A stretch of DNA of 64,000 nucleotides from Strigamia acuminata (taxonomy: Eukaryota; Arthropoda; Chilopoda; Geophilomorpha; Linotaeniidae). Below the pieces are notes generated by a model that worked only from the letters and a program-made list of their open reading frames with translations, made no database searches and was not told where the DNA came from. The stretch lies in contig OX442317.1 in the NCBI GenBank assembly GCA_949358305.1, positions 5,646,186 to 5,710,185 of the forward strand, written 5' to 3'. A program made the position numbers and the translations under genes. This document shows, one piece after another, positions 15,647 to 33,200 of this stretch. Positions within the stretch are counted from its first letter, which is position 1; every line of letters starts with the position of its first letter.

Positions 15647-15718
15647 AGAGGTGCAGGCCATCGATCCCCGTACCTCTCGCATGCTAAGCGAGCGTTTTAT
15701 CACCTGAGCTACATCCCC
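15647..15718 (-). tRNA. tRNA-Ala(AGC), degenerate copy / probable pseudogene
   Basis: 72-nt sequence aligned end to end with the intact tRNA at 15812-15883, including the anticodon arm with AGC. Changes hit structural positions: the D-arm reads GTGATAAAACG instead of ATGGTAGAGCG, one T-arm pair is altered (GATGGCC instead of GATGCCC), and the acceptor 3' strand CACCTCT creates an A.C mismatch and a terminal G.U. The G3:U70 alanine identity pair is still possible. It is best read as a decaying tandem duplicate. Confidence 0.6.
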
Positions 15719-15811
15719 ACCATACAAACCATATCTTATTACAGCTTATTAATCTGAAACATTCAACAAAACTTTTTTTTTTATTTTTTAATAAATAAAA
15801 ATATACAAATT

Positions 15812-15883
15812 GGAGATGCAGGGCATCGATCCCCGTACCTCTCGCATGCTAAGCGAGCGCTCTACCATCTGAGCTACATCCCC
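15812..15883 (-). tRNA. trnA-AGC: tRNA-Ala(AGC)
   Basis: A complete cloverleaf on the minus strand: acceptor GGGGATG/CATCTCC including the G3:U70 pair that defines tRNA-Ala, a D-arm with A-box TAGCTCAGATGG, the anticodon arm CTCGCTTAGCATGCGAG with AGC anticodon, and a T-arm with B-box GGGATCGATGCCC. No intron. It decodes GCU/GCC (with inosine) alanine codons. The flank just beyond the gene (TCTTATTACAGC.TATTA) is shared with the degenerate copy, so the two arose by tandem duplication including flanking DNA. Confidence 0.95.
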
Positions 15884-16110
15884 ACCACACTAAGTTAACT
15901 CTTATTACAGCCTATTATATATTTAGCAGTAGTGTCATGGCGGCACCAATTTACAACTTAAATAAATTTGGCTTAATCATTAATAAATAATAAATAATCC
16001 ACAAATAAAATTAAATCATACCAAATTCTGTATTGTTTGAAAATACAACTTGTTTACTACACTTGTACTAGTCTGAATCAGATCTAGCTAACTTGAAATT
16101 TAATAAAAAA
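15884..16110. other. AT-rich spacer
   Basis: Spacer between tRNA-Ala and the 3' end of the snoRNA host gene. No gene seen. Confidence 0.35.
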
Positions 16111-16316
16111 AATAAATAATTTCATTCAAAAAATATTTTATTTCACACCAAAGATTACAAGTCAACGCCCGAAAGCGTAAATGTACGCAAATAAAGCATT
16201 ATCTTGACACGATTGTATTGTAGCTTAGATTCCGTTCTTGGCTTCAACTGAAATATAAAAAAATAAAAATGTAGTCGAATGTTTTTAAAACCAAAATTCG
16301 TGACACATTATTTTAT

Positions 16317-16401
16317 TATGTCAGACACGGAAAGCAGCAAAATCCCCACAAATTAGTCGGTGGAAACCACGAATGTTTTATCCAGATTATCATCATTCCC
16401 A
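16317..16401 (-). ncRNA. Box C/D snoRNA, U14-like, copy 1
   Basis: C box ATGATGA (16390-16396) and D box CTGA (16321-16324) on the minus strand, about 85 nt. The internal segment ACATTCGTGGTTTCCACC is nearly the U14 domain A (vertebrate ACATTCGCAGTTTCCACC), which base-pairs with the 5' region of 18S rRNA during pre-rRNA processing. The guide next to the D box reads GCTGCTTTCCGTGT. Confidence 0.75.
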
Positions 16402-16568
16402 TTCATTAAACCACACTACACCATATACATGTTTACACTTACCATGACTTTTTCTATTTACATCTGGTCTTAGGGCGCCTCAATTTGCCTCTAATTATCT
16501 ACAAATAAAAAAAAAATAAATATAAAAAATGCATTTTCTAAACCAAATTTCACATTGATAAAATTGAT

Positions 16569-16653
16569 TATGTCAGACACGGAAAGCAGCAAAATCCCCA
16601 CAAATTAGTCGGTGGAAACCACGAATGTTTTATCCAGATTATCATCATTCCCA
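16569..16653 (-). ncRNA. Box C/D snoRNA, U14-like, copy 2
   Basis: Essentially identical to copy 1: C box at 16642-16648, D box at 16573-16576, the same domain A and D-adjacent guide. It lies in the next intron upstream of the host transcript, 252 bp from copy 1. Confidence 0.75.
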
Positions 16654-16817
16654 TTCATTAAACCACACTACACCGTACCTGTTTACACTTACCATGACTA
16701 TCTGTTCACATCTGGTCTTTGGGCGCCTCAATTTGCCTCGAATTATCTATAAACAAAAAAAAGAAAAATATAAAATGCATTTTCTAAACTAAATTTCACA
16801 TTGATAGTAATATTTAT

Positions 16818-16902
16818 TATGTCAGACACGGAAAGCAGCACAATCCCCACAAATTAGTCGGTGGAAACCACGAATGTTTTATCCAAGTTATCATCATTCC
16901 CA
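16818..16902 (-). ncRNA. Box C/D snoRNA, U14-like, copy 3
   Basis: C box 16891-16897, D box 16822-16825. It differs from copies 1 and 2 by a few substitutions (for example AGCACAATC on the plus strand). Domain A is intact. Confidence 0.73.
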
Positions 16903-17067
16903 TCCATTAAACCAAACTACACCGGAAGTGTTGACACTTACCATGACTTTTTCTGCTTACATCTGGTATTTGAACGCCTCAATTTGCCTCTAATTATCTA
17001 CAAATAAATAAAGAAAAACATAAAATGCGTTTTCTAAACTAAATTTCACATTGATAACAATATTTAT

Positions 17068-17152
17068 TATGTCAGACACGGAAAGCAGCAAAATCCCCAC
17101 AAATTAGTCGGTGGAAACCACGAATGTTTTATCCAAGTTATCATCACTCCCA
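17068..17152 (-). ncRNA. Box C/D snoRNA, U14-like, copy 4
   Basis: C box GTGATGA (17141-17147), D box 17072-17075. Domain A and guide are as in copies 1-3, but the sequence 5' of the C box differs, marking the end of the duplicated module. Confidence 0.73.
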
Positions 17153-17320
17153 GTTTCAATTTTAAAATAAATTTAATCCTTTTATACTTACAAAACAGTG
17201 AATATTCCAGCGAGGAAATTTCTTGCATTTCGGTTAAGAATTTAGATATCTAGAAAAAAGAAATCATTAAAAGTTTGTCGATTTCAAATTAAATGAATTT
17301 TTTCTTTTAAAATTCATTGA

Positions 17321-17404
17321 CGTGTCAGACATGAAGGCAGCATAGAACTATCATTAATAATCAAGTGGAAACCACGAATGAGCATTCCAAAATCATCAGT
17401 CCCA
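17321..17404 (-). ncRNA. Box C/D snoRNA, U14, divergent copy 5
   Basis: C box CTGATGA (17393-17399, first base off consensus), D box CTGA (17325-17328). It shares domain A (CATTCGTGGTTTCCAC), but the middle differs and the D-adjacent guide is TGCTGCCTTCATGT. Its first ten bases are perfectly complementary to the conserved 18S stretch GAAGGCAGCA, the expected U14 domain-B neighbourhood. It is probably the ancestral, orthodox U14, while copies 1-4 are the amplified variant. Confidence 0.72.
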
Positions 17405-17760
17405 TCAATGTATACCAAAAGAAAATTTTTTTTCCAATATTTAATTTCCTACTTACACGAAATTTAAAAATCCTTCGAGCCGAACATCTTCTATCGAGAT
17501 TCCTGAAAAGACCAAAAATAATTAAAACATATAAGACTACATTTGCTAAAATTCGTAATTATTCAAGTAAAAACGACGAATTTCATTCAAATATTCATTT
17601 TCTTAAACTTAGCAAGGTAAAACAAGTCTAAATATGCTCGCATATAAACAGATGAAAAGTTTAAATGCAAGATTGCAATGGATTAAAAACCCTCGTGTCA
17701 AACTAACCTTCCGCCATTATCATCCCGATACGACAGCACCGAACTCAAGATCCAAAATTG

Positions 17761-18466
17761 TTGGGGTCGTGCAGTGGCGTGCGTTTAAATACCTTGGCAA
17801 CACCGGATATGAAACAAAATGGCGTCGTGTCAAAATTAACCAATCCCAAGCGCGATCCCAAACATTTACAAAATACCTTCTGTTTAAACATTACATCTCA
17901 CTTACAATTCGAAATTCGTTGTTTTGTAATCCCCAACCAAAATAAAATAAAACGAAAAAAACCCCAACAAAAAACAAATAAAAGTAAATATTTCTATGAC
18001 TACGAACAACAGCGCCCCCACTAAAAGCATTCTCACCTCGATTCTCACAAATGGGTCCGCGAATTTTCCAGTCTAAACGCCGAAAAAGAAGCCGCACCGG
18101 GCAATTACTGCGAAAATACTGGGCAGCCAGACGATCGCAAGAAGGACCGAGGTAAGAACATAAAAAAAAAATCACGTCTTTTGTCTACCAACCTCTCATC
18201 AACCAATTGGTCAAATCCAACGCGCGAAATTCAAACTCTCATTGAGGGCAAAGAACCAAATCCATTTATTCAATCAATGACTAAATTACACTATCATAAA
18301 AGAACCGTTTTCACATTGACATAGCTATAATTATTACTTTTATTACCTTCGTTTGCTCTTTAAATCCGTGTTAACAATTTTTGGTGATCGACATATCAAT
18401 TTTTTTTAAACTTATTGATTAATTATACACTACAACAATGCCATTTTCTTAGCTCGTCTAAATCTA
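17761..18466. other. Region between snoRNA host gene and ATP synthase alpha 3' end
   Basis: Contains the likely promoter of the snoRNA host gene. Around 18030-18155 there is a GC-richer block with a strong splice donor on each strand: CGAG|gtaagaac at 18152 (+) and ATCGAG|gtgagaat near 18037 (-). It may be the first exon of the host gene or of a short plus-strand transcript. The rest (18180-18466) is 3' UTR of ATP synthase alpha. Confidence 0.35.
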
Positions 18467-20762
<2,296 letters not shown>

Positions 20763-21484
20763 TTCTCACCCTTAGACGAGTTACACGAATCGAAAATACA
20801 AATTCCAAGATGGAGAGCCTTTGCAGCACCCCAAGGACAATGAGAACCCCGTAGCCAAAAATTTCATTTGCAATTGCAGCTAAATGAAATGCATTTTGGT
20901 CTTTATTTTTAAATTACAACCAGAAATTAATTCATTTTAACTTCTTACACACGTTTTGCAGTTTAACTTTAATCCGGAAAAAATTAAGACTTATATCCGC
21001 GCGGTCTCGCGGTCAAACGCAAAAGCTCGTGAGAAATGAATGGTTGCCTAGGTTACAATAGTAAATAAAATAAGTATTTACAAATTTATATGTATATATA
21101 TTAAAAAATGATGTGCAGTAAATGGAAAATTTTCTTTCTTGATTTCATTTCTTGATAATTAAACAATTAATTGTTGCCCCGATAAAAACCTTTGAGTTTG
21201 AGATTACATCAATGGCCGCCGCACATCGCGTGATGTATACGAAGCGCATTAAAGTATTTTCAAGAGTTTTCAGTGTCACTTAAGCATCAAAACCAACCGC
21301 GAACCAAAACATTACCAAGGTATAACATTTACACCTCACATAAAACACAATTGGTGAACTGTCAGTCTGTAGCAATGTGATTGGTCGGCTGGTCACAACT
21401 CCCAACAAAAGGCAAATTAAAAGGAGCAAAAGAAGCTGGTGGTCATTTATTTCGCTTTTCCCTCTCAAACCGACACTAAACAAA
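20763..21484. promoter_or_regulatory. Upstream region of ATP synthase alpha (-) and ARL14EP-like (+)
   Basis: About 0.7 kb of AT-rich intergenic DNA between divergent starts. An open frame on the minus strand at 21280-21483 encodes a hydrophobic stretch without recognisable homology and is not supported. Confidence 0.35.
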
Positions 21485-22319
21485 ATGCCGAGGAGGCGGA
21501 AGAGAGGAACACTCGACTATTACCACGTTCTCAAACAGAAAAAAAATGCACTTGCTAAATCTCAAGAAAGGTTGACTCGAAATTCACTCCCATTTATATC
21601 AACCAAACGTTTATTTACTCACAATTATCAGCCAAATTTTTATTTCTTAATAATAGCATGCCCCCACGCTTAAGAAGAGCGGAATCCACATCGACTCCCG
21701 TCAGCGTTAGCAGTCTTTCATCCGAGGCCGAAGACAGCCGAAGTAATGACCAACCAGATTTGACTAATGCAGACGACACCAGTCAAGGAAAAGTGCCGGT
21801 AAATGCAAAGAATGACTCAAAAATGCGTCATTTCGTCGCCGATAAAACAAAAAACATAATAAACCTTTTTTTAAATCGTATATAGTCTACTCAAGTTCAT
21901 TCGCGCCAGTTACGGCGACTAGAGAACGGAACTGCGGGGAAATTCCTCGAAAATTGGACCCCCGAAAGCAGTAACCGCGAAACTAGAAAACTGACTCGGA
22001 AAATCTATAAAGAAGGGTAAGTGATACTGCAATTTGGTAAAGTTATTGCTACAATTATATTTTAGATAGCTCAGTTTTCGGTTGTTTTTATTTAAGGGGT
22101 CGCAAGTGGCAGTCGTACAATGAGCAAGGAATTTTCGTCAAATCCAACGCGGACTTTTGCGACTGTCTCGAGGAGTCTTGTGCCGGCTGCCATTTCCCAT
22201 GTCCGAGATGCACGTCGACGAAATGCGGGCACGAGTGTCGAAACAACAGGAAGTGGACGTACGATTACGTTGAAATCGAAGGCGCTTCGGATTACACGAT
22301 CCGCAATCCGCATAAATAA
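21485..22319 (+). CDS. ARL14EP: ARL14 effector protein-like (ARF7EP C-terminal domain)
   Basis: The last exon encodes GRKWQSYNEQGIFVKSNADFCDC followed by LEESCAGCHFPCPRC and STKCGHECRNNRKWTYDYVEIEG. This Cys-rich module is the signature of the ARF7EP_C family (human ARL14EP has [20 protein letters not shown]). Its eleven cysteines suggest zinc binding. Upstream exons give a Ser/Asp-rich linker and a basic segment (RKLTRKIYKEGG). Two starts are possible. An ATG at 21485 (MPRRRKRGTLDYYHVL) splices in frame across a ~86-bp intron (weak donor AAAG|gttgac near 21571) to the exon at 21657. Alternatively translation begins at the ATG at 21658 (MPPRLRRAEST). The function in this animal is unknown; in vertebrates it links ARL14 to MYO1E. 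About 160-190 residues. Confidence 0.8.
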
Positions 22320-22383
22320 CTTTTCGATCTTTGATTTTATTAAGCGAGTCCTATGTACAGTTAGTAATAAATTTCAACTCGGT

Positions 22384-23648
22384 CTACACGGAACGAGAAG
22401 CTTTAAACAGTCTAGCAATAGTGAACCAAACGTTCTTACGGAAGCCTTCGCAGGCCGTCCATTGGGTCTCCCACAAGTGGGGTCTGTTTTCTGGGTACTG
22501 CTTCAAAAATTTATGCAAAACTAAAAAATTAAATAAATAAATATTAGAATAACACGTCAAAATTTAATTTCCGGCTACCTTTAAGCATTGAATCGGAAAT
22601 CGGCGACGAAAATCCAACATTTTGATTGGGAAACAAGTCGATAACATCCTGCACGACAGCAAAGCCCACACCCAATCGTCTGTGGCTTTTCCTTACAAAT
22701 ATTAAATCGATCACGGGCATGCAGTAACTTTCCAATTGGTTCTCGCTGTACGTCATTCCTGGGAAAATATAATTTGTAAATAAAGTTAATGCTAATTATT
22801 TTTTTGAAGTATTTACCTGTGCATTTGACCGTGTAAAATCCAATCGCGACGCCATTTTGCCAATAAATTCGTGCAAATTCATCGCGAAAAACGGGCAGAT
22901 ATTGTAAGTTTGCATTATCGTTCTCGTACTCGCCGAAAACTACGCAATTAAGGCACCACAGAACCAAATAGTCACCTAACGTCGAAACCTGGAAGTCGTT
23001 CAAGTTAAAAGACAAAAGTTATAAATGTGTTATCGAGGTTTTTAACCTGACAAAAATTATTTCTCGTTTTATCGTTGGTTCGAAGGATTGTATCAATGGA
23101 CCACCATTGGCCAAGCCATACAGCAACGGCTAGATTTTTGACAAATGTTATCTGAAGGGGAAAAATTTGGGCAAACTGGGTTAGCACTTACTTTTTACGC
23201 AATTCGGGCAACGAAGGGTTAAACTCTCCAACGTCTTCTCCCTGGATTCGTATTTGTTCAGATTCTGACAAGTAATCGCTTCTTTTGAAGGATAAATCTA
23301 AAAATAAATTAAATGGCTTAAAATGACGTAATTTTGAGTCAAAAATTATTATCAACAATTTCCATCAAGATTTGAGATAATTACGTAATGGCAATCGAAT
23401 TAGCGCGAATGGGTGAAAAGTTCATTCGGTTTTGACATTTATCGAATTTAAAGCGCAGTTGTTACCCTTTAATTTATTATGTAAGCGGTACAAATATTTT
23501 TTATATCGAAACTTACCTTTTTGACACAACATTGCGTGGTAAACACTTCTGTTGATGCGTCGTTGTTCCATTTGATTAGCACGTTCTCTTTGCTTATTTG
23601 AGGCCAATCTCGATCCGATTTGAGGAAATCGATTGGAAATTCCGGCAT
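22384..23648 (-). CDS. FAM169-family protein (SLAP75-like, acetyltransferase-like fold)
   Basis: Starts MPEFPIDFLKSDRDWPQISK at 23648. Later exons contain ITFVKNLAVAVWLGQWWSID, LGDYLVLWCLNCVVFGE, EFARIYWQNGVAIGFYTVKCTG, YCMPVIDLIFVRKSHRRLGV followed by GFAVVQDVIDLF, VGFSSPISDSMLK, and a last exon KFLKQYPENRPHLWETQW ending ASRSV. The series GFYTVKxKG ... VxDxIFVRKxxRxxGxG resembles vertebrate FAM169A/B and the acetyl-CoA loop (RxxGxG/A) of GNAT enzymes. FAM169A is described as a soluble lamin-associated protein. This protein is shorter (about 310 residues) and lacks the long vertebrate C-tail. The family call rests on remembered motifs. Enzymatic activity is not known. Confidence 0.68.
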
Positions 23649-24413
23649 AATGGAAGCAGGTCGAATCGGTGCACTGCCAAAAACAACATCCTTCTGTATA
23701 TATACATTTTTTTTTTATAAATGATCACGCAGGAAACACGCTGCAACAATTCGTTACACCATCTGTTGAGGAAATGAGAAATTTTGATGACCGGTGTTGA
23801 GTTTTGAATTTGAAATTTTTATTTTAATTCAAGTTTTTACTTAAAAAGTACAAATTTATCAGTAACACCCATGATTTTTGTTGAAGGGGAGGGAATATAA
23901 GAAGATTTTTAAAGTATGTACACAAGTAAAATCAGTGGAATAAAAGAATTACAATTAATAACACATAATTACAAACGATTTTGTTTTTCTTCAAAGTAAA
24001 GGCTTGACTAGTAAGCAGCAGAAATTTCAAAGCGAAGTGTGACTTTATTTGTTATAAAGATGTTTCAAAAACTCTCCACTAAAGAATAAGAATTTGATTG
24101 GTTAACTTTAAATTGCCATGATTTTTTTTTTGTTAAAATTCCATTATCATAATTTTCTTTTACCAGAAGATTAAAAAGAAAAAAGAAAAATAATCATTTT
24201 CAAACAAGATGTCAAATAATCGAATAAATAATTACAGTAACGGGAAGAAAATTAATAAAAGTGTTGGAAAGTAATGGAAATTGCACGGGGAAAAGTACAA
24301 ATGGTCGGTAAATGATCGTACCCGGTACAAATGTACAACAAAATCAATTTTTAAAATCGGGAAAGAAGGAAAAACAAAAAAATAAACCAAATTTAAACCA
24401 AAGAAAAATATAT
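23649..24413. other. Intergenic / NEDD4 3' UTR
   Basis: AT-rich, includes the 3' UTR of the NEDD4-like gene on the minus strand and upstream sequence of the FAM169-like gene. No gene seen. Confidence 0.35.
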
Positions 24414-29141
<4,728 letters not shown>

Positions 29142-29762
29142 GCATTTAAATCAATTGCTATAAAGTTTTGCCAAAAATCCCGTTCGTTTTCAAGTTCTCC
29201 GTACTTAACACTGCATCACAAAGTTATTACCTCCGCGGTCCTGCGCATGCGTCATTGAGTACATACAATTTCCCCTATCGAGTCGGAAATGAGTGTCATT
29301 TAACATTTAATACATGACGTCAGAAAATAATTATCAAAAAATAATAATATCGGTGCTAATCGTTTTATTTTATAATGGAATAGATTGAAAAAAAATTAAA
29401 TAATTATGGGTCGTATTACTTCCAGGATGTGGCTCCTTTAATTTTAATAGTGTCGGAAGATGGCGATGCTGTTACTCACAAACTTATGACGTAATGATGT
29501 AGTAAATCGAGTAATAAAATAAAATCTGTTTTAATTTATAAAATAAATAAGATAATAATAAATAAATAAAAAAATTGTGATAATTTTGAGTAAATATTTG
29601 CTCTCAAATCTCGACAACAGTCGTATTACAGATTTTATTAAAGTTTCATACAAATTTAAACAAAACAAAAATATTGTGACATAATTTCAAAAAAATTTCA
29701 AAATATATTTGTGATCCATGCAAAAATAAACGATTCCAAACAAAAATAAACAATGAAAATTA
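29142..29762. other. Intergenic region upstream of NEDD4 and downstream of GBA2
   Basis: Holds the NEDD4 promoter (GC-richer patch near 29220-29300) and the AT-rich 3' UTR of GBA2. No additional gene seen. Confidence 0.35.
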
Positions 29763-32700
29763 TTATGACGGTGCCGGACTATTTTGCAATGCCCACTGAA
29801 TCGCCCAAATGCTTAACGGTCTCATATAACCGAGCGAACGACAGTTCTTTTCGGCATAAACAGCTTCCGGAGTTTGGTATCCCAAACCCAATTTATCATA
29901 AATCGTCGTGTACATTCCTTTGGCAGTGTTCATTCCTTCTTCTAACATCCCCTAAGAAATAAAGAAATAAAAATTACAACTAAATAAACTCAATAATTTC
30001 CATTTTTCACCTCGTGCAACATTGTTGCAGCCAATGCGTAAGTTACACCGACCCAAACTTCTTCCGACTGAACGGAAACTATATCAACGATTCCATTCGG
30101 CATCATTCCGTTCACGGCACCCATTTCTCCGCCTTTAAACTTCATCACATTGTTGTCGTAAATAGTTTTAAGTGTCTTCTTCACATTTTCCAACGGAAAG
30201 ATCTGAAAAATTAATTTTAACCTTAAAATTTCGTGAAAACTATTAATTAAACTTATTTATTTTACTTCTTCGGTCACGCCGCTAGCTTTCAAGTACCAGT
30301 GACCGCACAATTGATCTGACATTATGCTAAGCGAATTACTGTTGTTGCGGTCATCAAACTTGTAGTACGTGTCGTTCCATAATTTTTTATTATAAGCTTG
30401 TTTTGCTTTTTCCAATATGTCTCGATAATTTGCCGCGATTTCCTCGTCGCCTAACTTACGAGCCATGATTGTCGTCACGCATAAAGCTGCCAACCACAAA
30501 CCGCCGCAGTACGCGCTGAAAACATCAAAGAATTCAAATAATTTTAAAATTTTTCAGTGTTTCCTAATTACCTAGATCCTTTCATTATCCACGTGTCGTA
30601 AGTCTGATCGGCCGAGCCTGAATTTTCGATCAAACCATCTTTATCAACGTCCCAAGTCGTGCATTTCGCCATCAAAATCTGCAAGTTATTTAATCGCATA
30701 ACGTAAACAAACAACAAACGTCTACATCAACTTGTATACTTTGACAGTAGGCCACATATTGTTTAAATAATCTTCATCCTTCGTGAATGTGTAATCTCTG
30801 TACACTTGTAAAACGAATTTGACATTCAAATCTTTCCATTCAGTCGTGTCGTGAACAAAATACGAATTAACAGCCAGCCACGGTTCTTCCTCTAAAATTA
30901 ACAACAAAACAAAACAAAATATATGTAAGCCGATAATTAAATCAATATGAATTCAACCTGGATCCCCGATATCGTGCGGCACGCTATTAAGGCTTTTTCT
31001 CTGACCAATTTTGCCATCCATTAGAAACTTCGTGTTTCGTTTGTCCTCTGAAAGCGTCGCGTCCACTATTCGGATAAAAACGCAACAAATTAAATTAGAA
31101 ATCTAAGTTTAAAAAACATTAACCTCATACTCATGTCGTATTGCAAGCTCAGTTGCAATTTGGGCCAAAGCATCGCGAGTGCAAAAGAAGCATAAAAATG
31201 GACGTCGTACGTGTTGTACATTCTATATTCGTGTCCTACAGTACGTAAATAAACGTAAATAAAATTTTAAGATTGATTAATTGACTGATTTTTACCTTCT
31301 AAATATGCAAACTGTCCATAATCAGGACGGACGTCACCGGGAATTGATTCTTTTTGACTATTTGTGTGTGCATTCGATTTGATCCACACTGACCCACCAT
31401 CCGAAATAAAATACAATTCGTTGAATAGTCCTGATTTGTACCAATCTGGGAGTGAACTGCAATTTCCCACAAAATGTTTACAATTAAAATAATACCGTAA
31501 TAATGATATTAATTCAACAGTTACCTATTTTTTAAAATAGGATTTTGCCACTCATCGATTAAATTCTCCCATCTCGAGACATTATCTAGAGCATAAGCGC
31601 ATAAATTCGGTGCATTTTGATTTTCATCGAACCAACACGTATATCTCCTAAAAAAAATAAAACAAAAATAAAATAAATAACATAAAAAAAACGACTAATT
31701 CAAAACAAACCTCCGATATTTAACGGAATTTCCCTTGAACCAAATCGTTGGCGTATCCCACGCGAGACAAAATTTCATTTCGCCACTACCCGATCCACCA
31801 ACACAACATTGAGCCGCAACTGCGCATGCAATTTCTTGACCTTTTCGCGTTTTCTCACTCTTATCTAACAAAAATAAAAAATAAAAAAATAAAAAATAAA
31901 ATAGTTGCAAACAAAATTCAAAACCTCTCAACCTTTCAACGAATTTAAACGTCCGTCCTCCATTAAATCGTCCCAAACATCGGCTCCATTTCCCTTCGGA
32001 TTAAACTCAACCGAGTGACTCACTTTAACATTCTCATCTTCCGCCGCACTTATCGCAACAGTGCACTCCATATCCCTCACATTTTGATGCAACAACACCC
32101 CTTTAGCTACAATTTCTTCCTTCGTTTCCCTAAACGCCTCGGTCCAACACCCGCCATTTTTATCCCTCGCTCCCCCGGTTCCATTTTTAAACGTAAACGC
32201 GATGGAAACGTCCGCAGCTTCGTCTCCAAAATTGTAAACCGTCCAAACAAAAACGGCAACGGGTAAACTCGAATCCTTATAATCGTGCGGGATCACGGGA
32301 GACACTTGACGACAAACCAATCGAATTTTTGCTTCAGGAATGTCGTAAGTGTACCAAGCTCGAGGATAAAGGCCACGATACGAAGCCTGGGACCCATCGA
32401 AGCCCCAAGACCAAGATTTCAATTCTTTTTTGGGTTTTACGGGCGAAAGGACTTTCTGGTACACCGTTGCTTCGTTTCTCCTGACGCAGACAATAAACTA
32501 GATGTAATAAATATAATCGATCAGAGAAATGTACATTTTTGGAATTATTTACGTTATTTAATACGAATTACTTGGTCGGCCAGTACAGTGTTATGTTTGT
32601 ATACACCTGGATTTAATTGGAATCGACAAAACTCTCCTTTAAATCCTCGTCCGATGGTCCCGGCGCCGATTCCTCCTAAAGGGACACCAAACATTTGTTT

Positions 32701-32990
32701 AACTGGCAGACAGTTCATGCCGTCGATGAACGGTTTCCGTTTCTGGCGACGCATTTTCAAATACCACAAAAAATATCTGTTAAAATGTTAAATACAAAAA
32801 CAAATTAATTGAAATTTAAAATTCATTAACGTGAATTAATTTACCGGAAACTCATTCCGATCAAATCAGGCAGTTGTTTTAGTCTCGGACGTAGATATTG
32901 ACTCCTTTTTTCCTTAAACTCGTGATCCAAACGAACTTTCCAGCCATGTTCCTCGTCTTTTTCATCAGTTAGCTCACAATCTGGTTTCAT
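29763..32990 (-). CDS. GBA2: Non-lysosomal glucosylceramidase (GBA2)
   Basis: Hydrolyses glucosylceramide at the cytosolic face of ER/Golgi or plasma membrane. The coding frame runs through [37 protein letters not shown] (then [24 protein letters not shown]), [18 protein letters not shown], and [20 protein letters not shown] with the catalytic nucleophile Glu equivalent (human E527). Then follow [28 protein letters not shown]-type sequence, [20 protein letters not shown] with the acid/base Asp equivalent (human D677), [10 protein letters not shown] and [20 protein letters not shown], ending [10 protein letters not shown]. Start choice: the open frame continues upstream (GLLDLITPVITAALAFEVQV) to a possible splice acceptor near 33074, but the first in-frame ATG is at 32990 ([17 protein letters not shown]). 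About 830-850 residues, slightly shorter at the N-terminus than human. Confidence 0.93.
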
Positions 32991-33200
32991 TTTCAAATCC
33001 ACCTGCACTTCAAAAGCCAAAGCGGCAGTTATCACGGGAGTTATCAAGTCTAATAAACCAGGAGGAGCGATCGCTAAGACTTATCGACCACAGTGAAAAT
33101 GGCGGGAAATATGAGTAAGAAGCAAAAAAAAATATTTTAATTTTTATTTTTAATTAACCAAATTTTAGTTGCTCAAAGTACAAAAATAATATAAAACACT

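Larger units (their letters stand above)
16120..17760 (-). ncRNA. Non-coding snoRNA host gene with U14 snoRNAs in successive introns
   Basis: The transcript is inferred from consistent splice sites on the minus strand: a first exon ending at 17708 (AAG|gttagt), then exons 17457-17502, 17192-17249, about 16942-16998, 16693-16746 and 16443-16498, and a last exon from about 16249 down to an AATAAA near 16140. Internal exons are only about 45-60 nt. Three of them are near-copies of each other (containing GCAAATTGAGGCGCC), showing that exon plus intron plus snoRNA was duplicated as a ~250-bp module. No reading frame is maintained through these exons. Each of the five downstream introns holds exactly one box C/D snoRNA, the classic layout of UHG/SNHG-type host genes. 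The 5' end is approximate. Confidence 0.65.

Noticed and set aside
17365..18024. Plus-strand frames antisense to the snoRNA host gene
   Set aside because: They cross snoRNA and splice signals of the minus-strand transcript and have no recognisable product.
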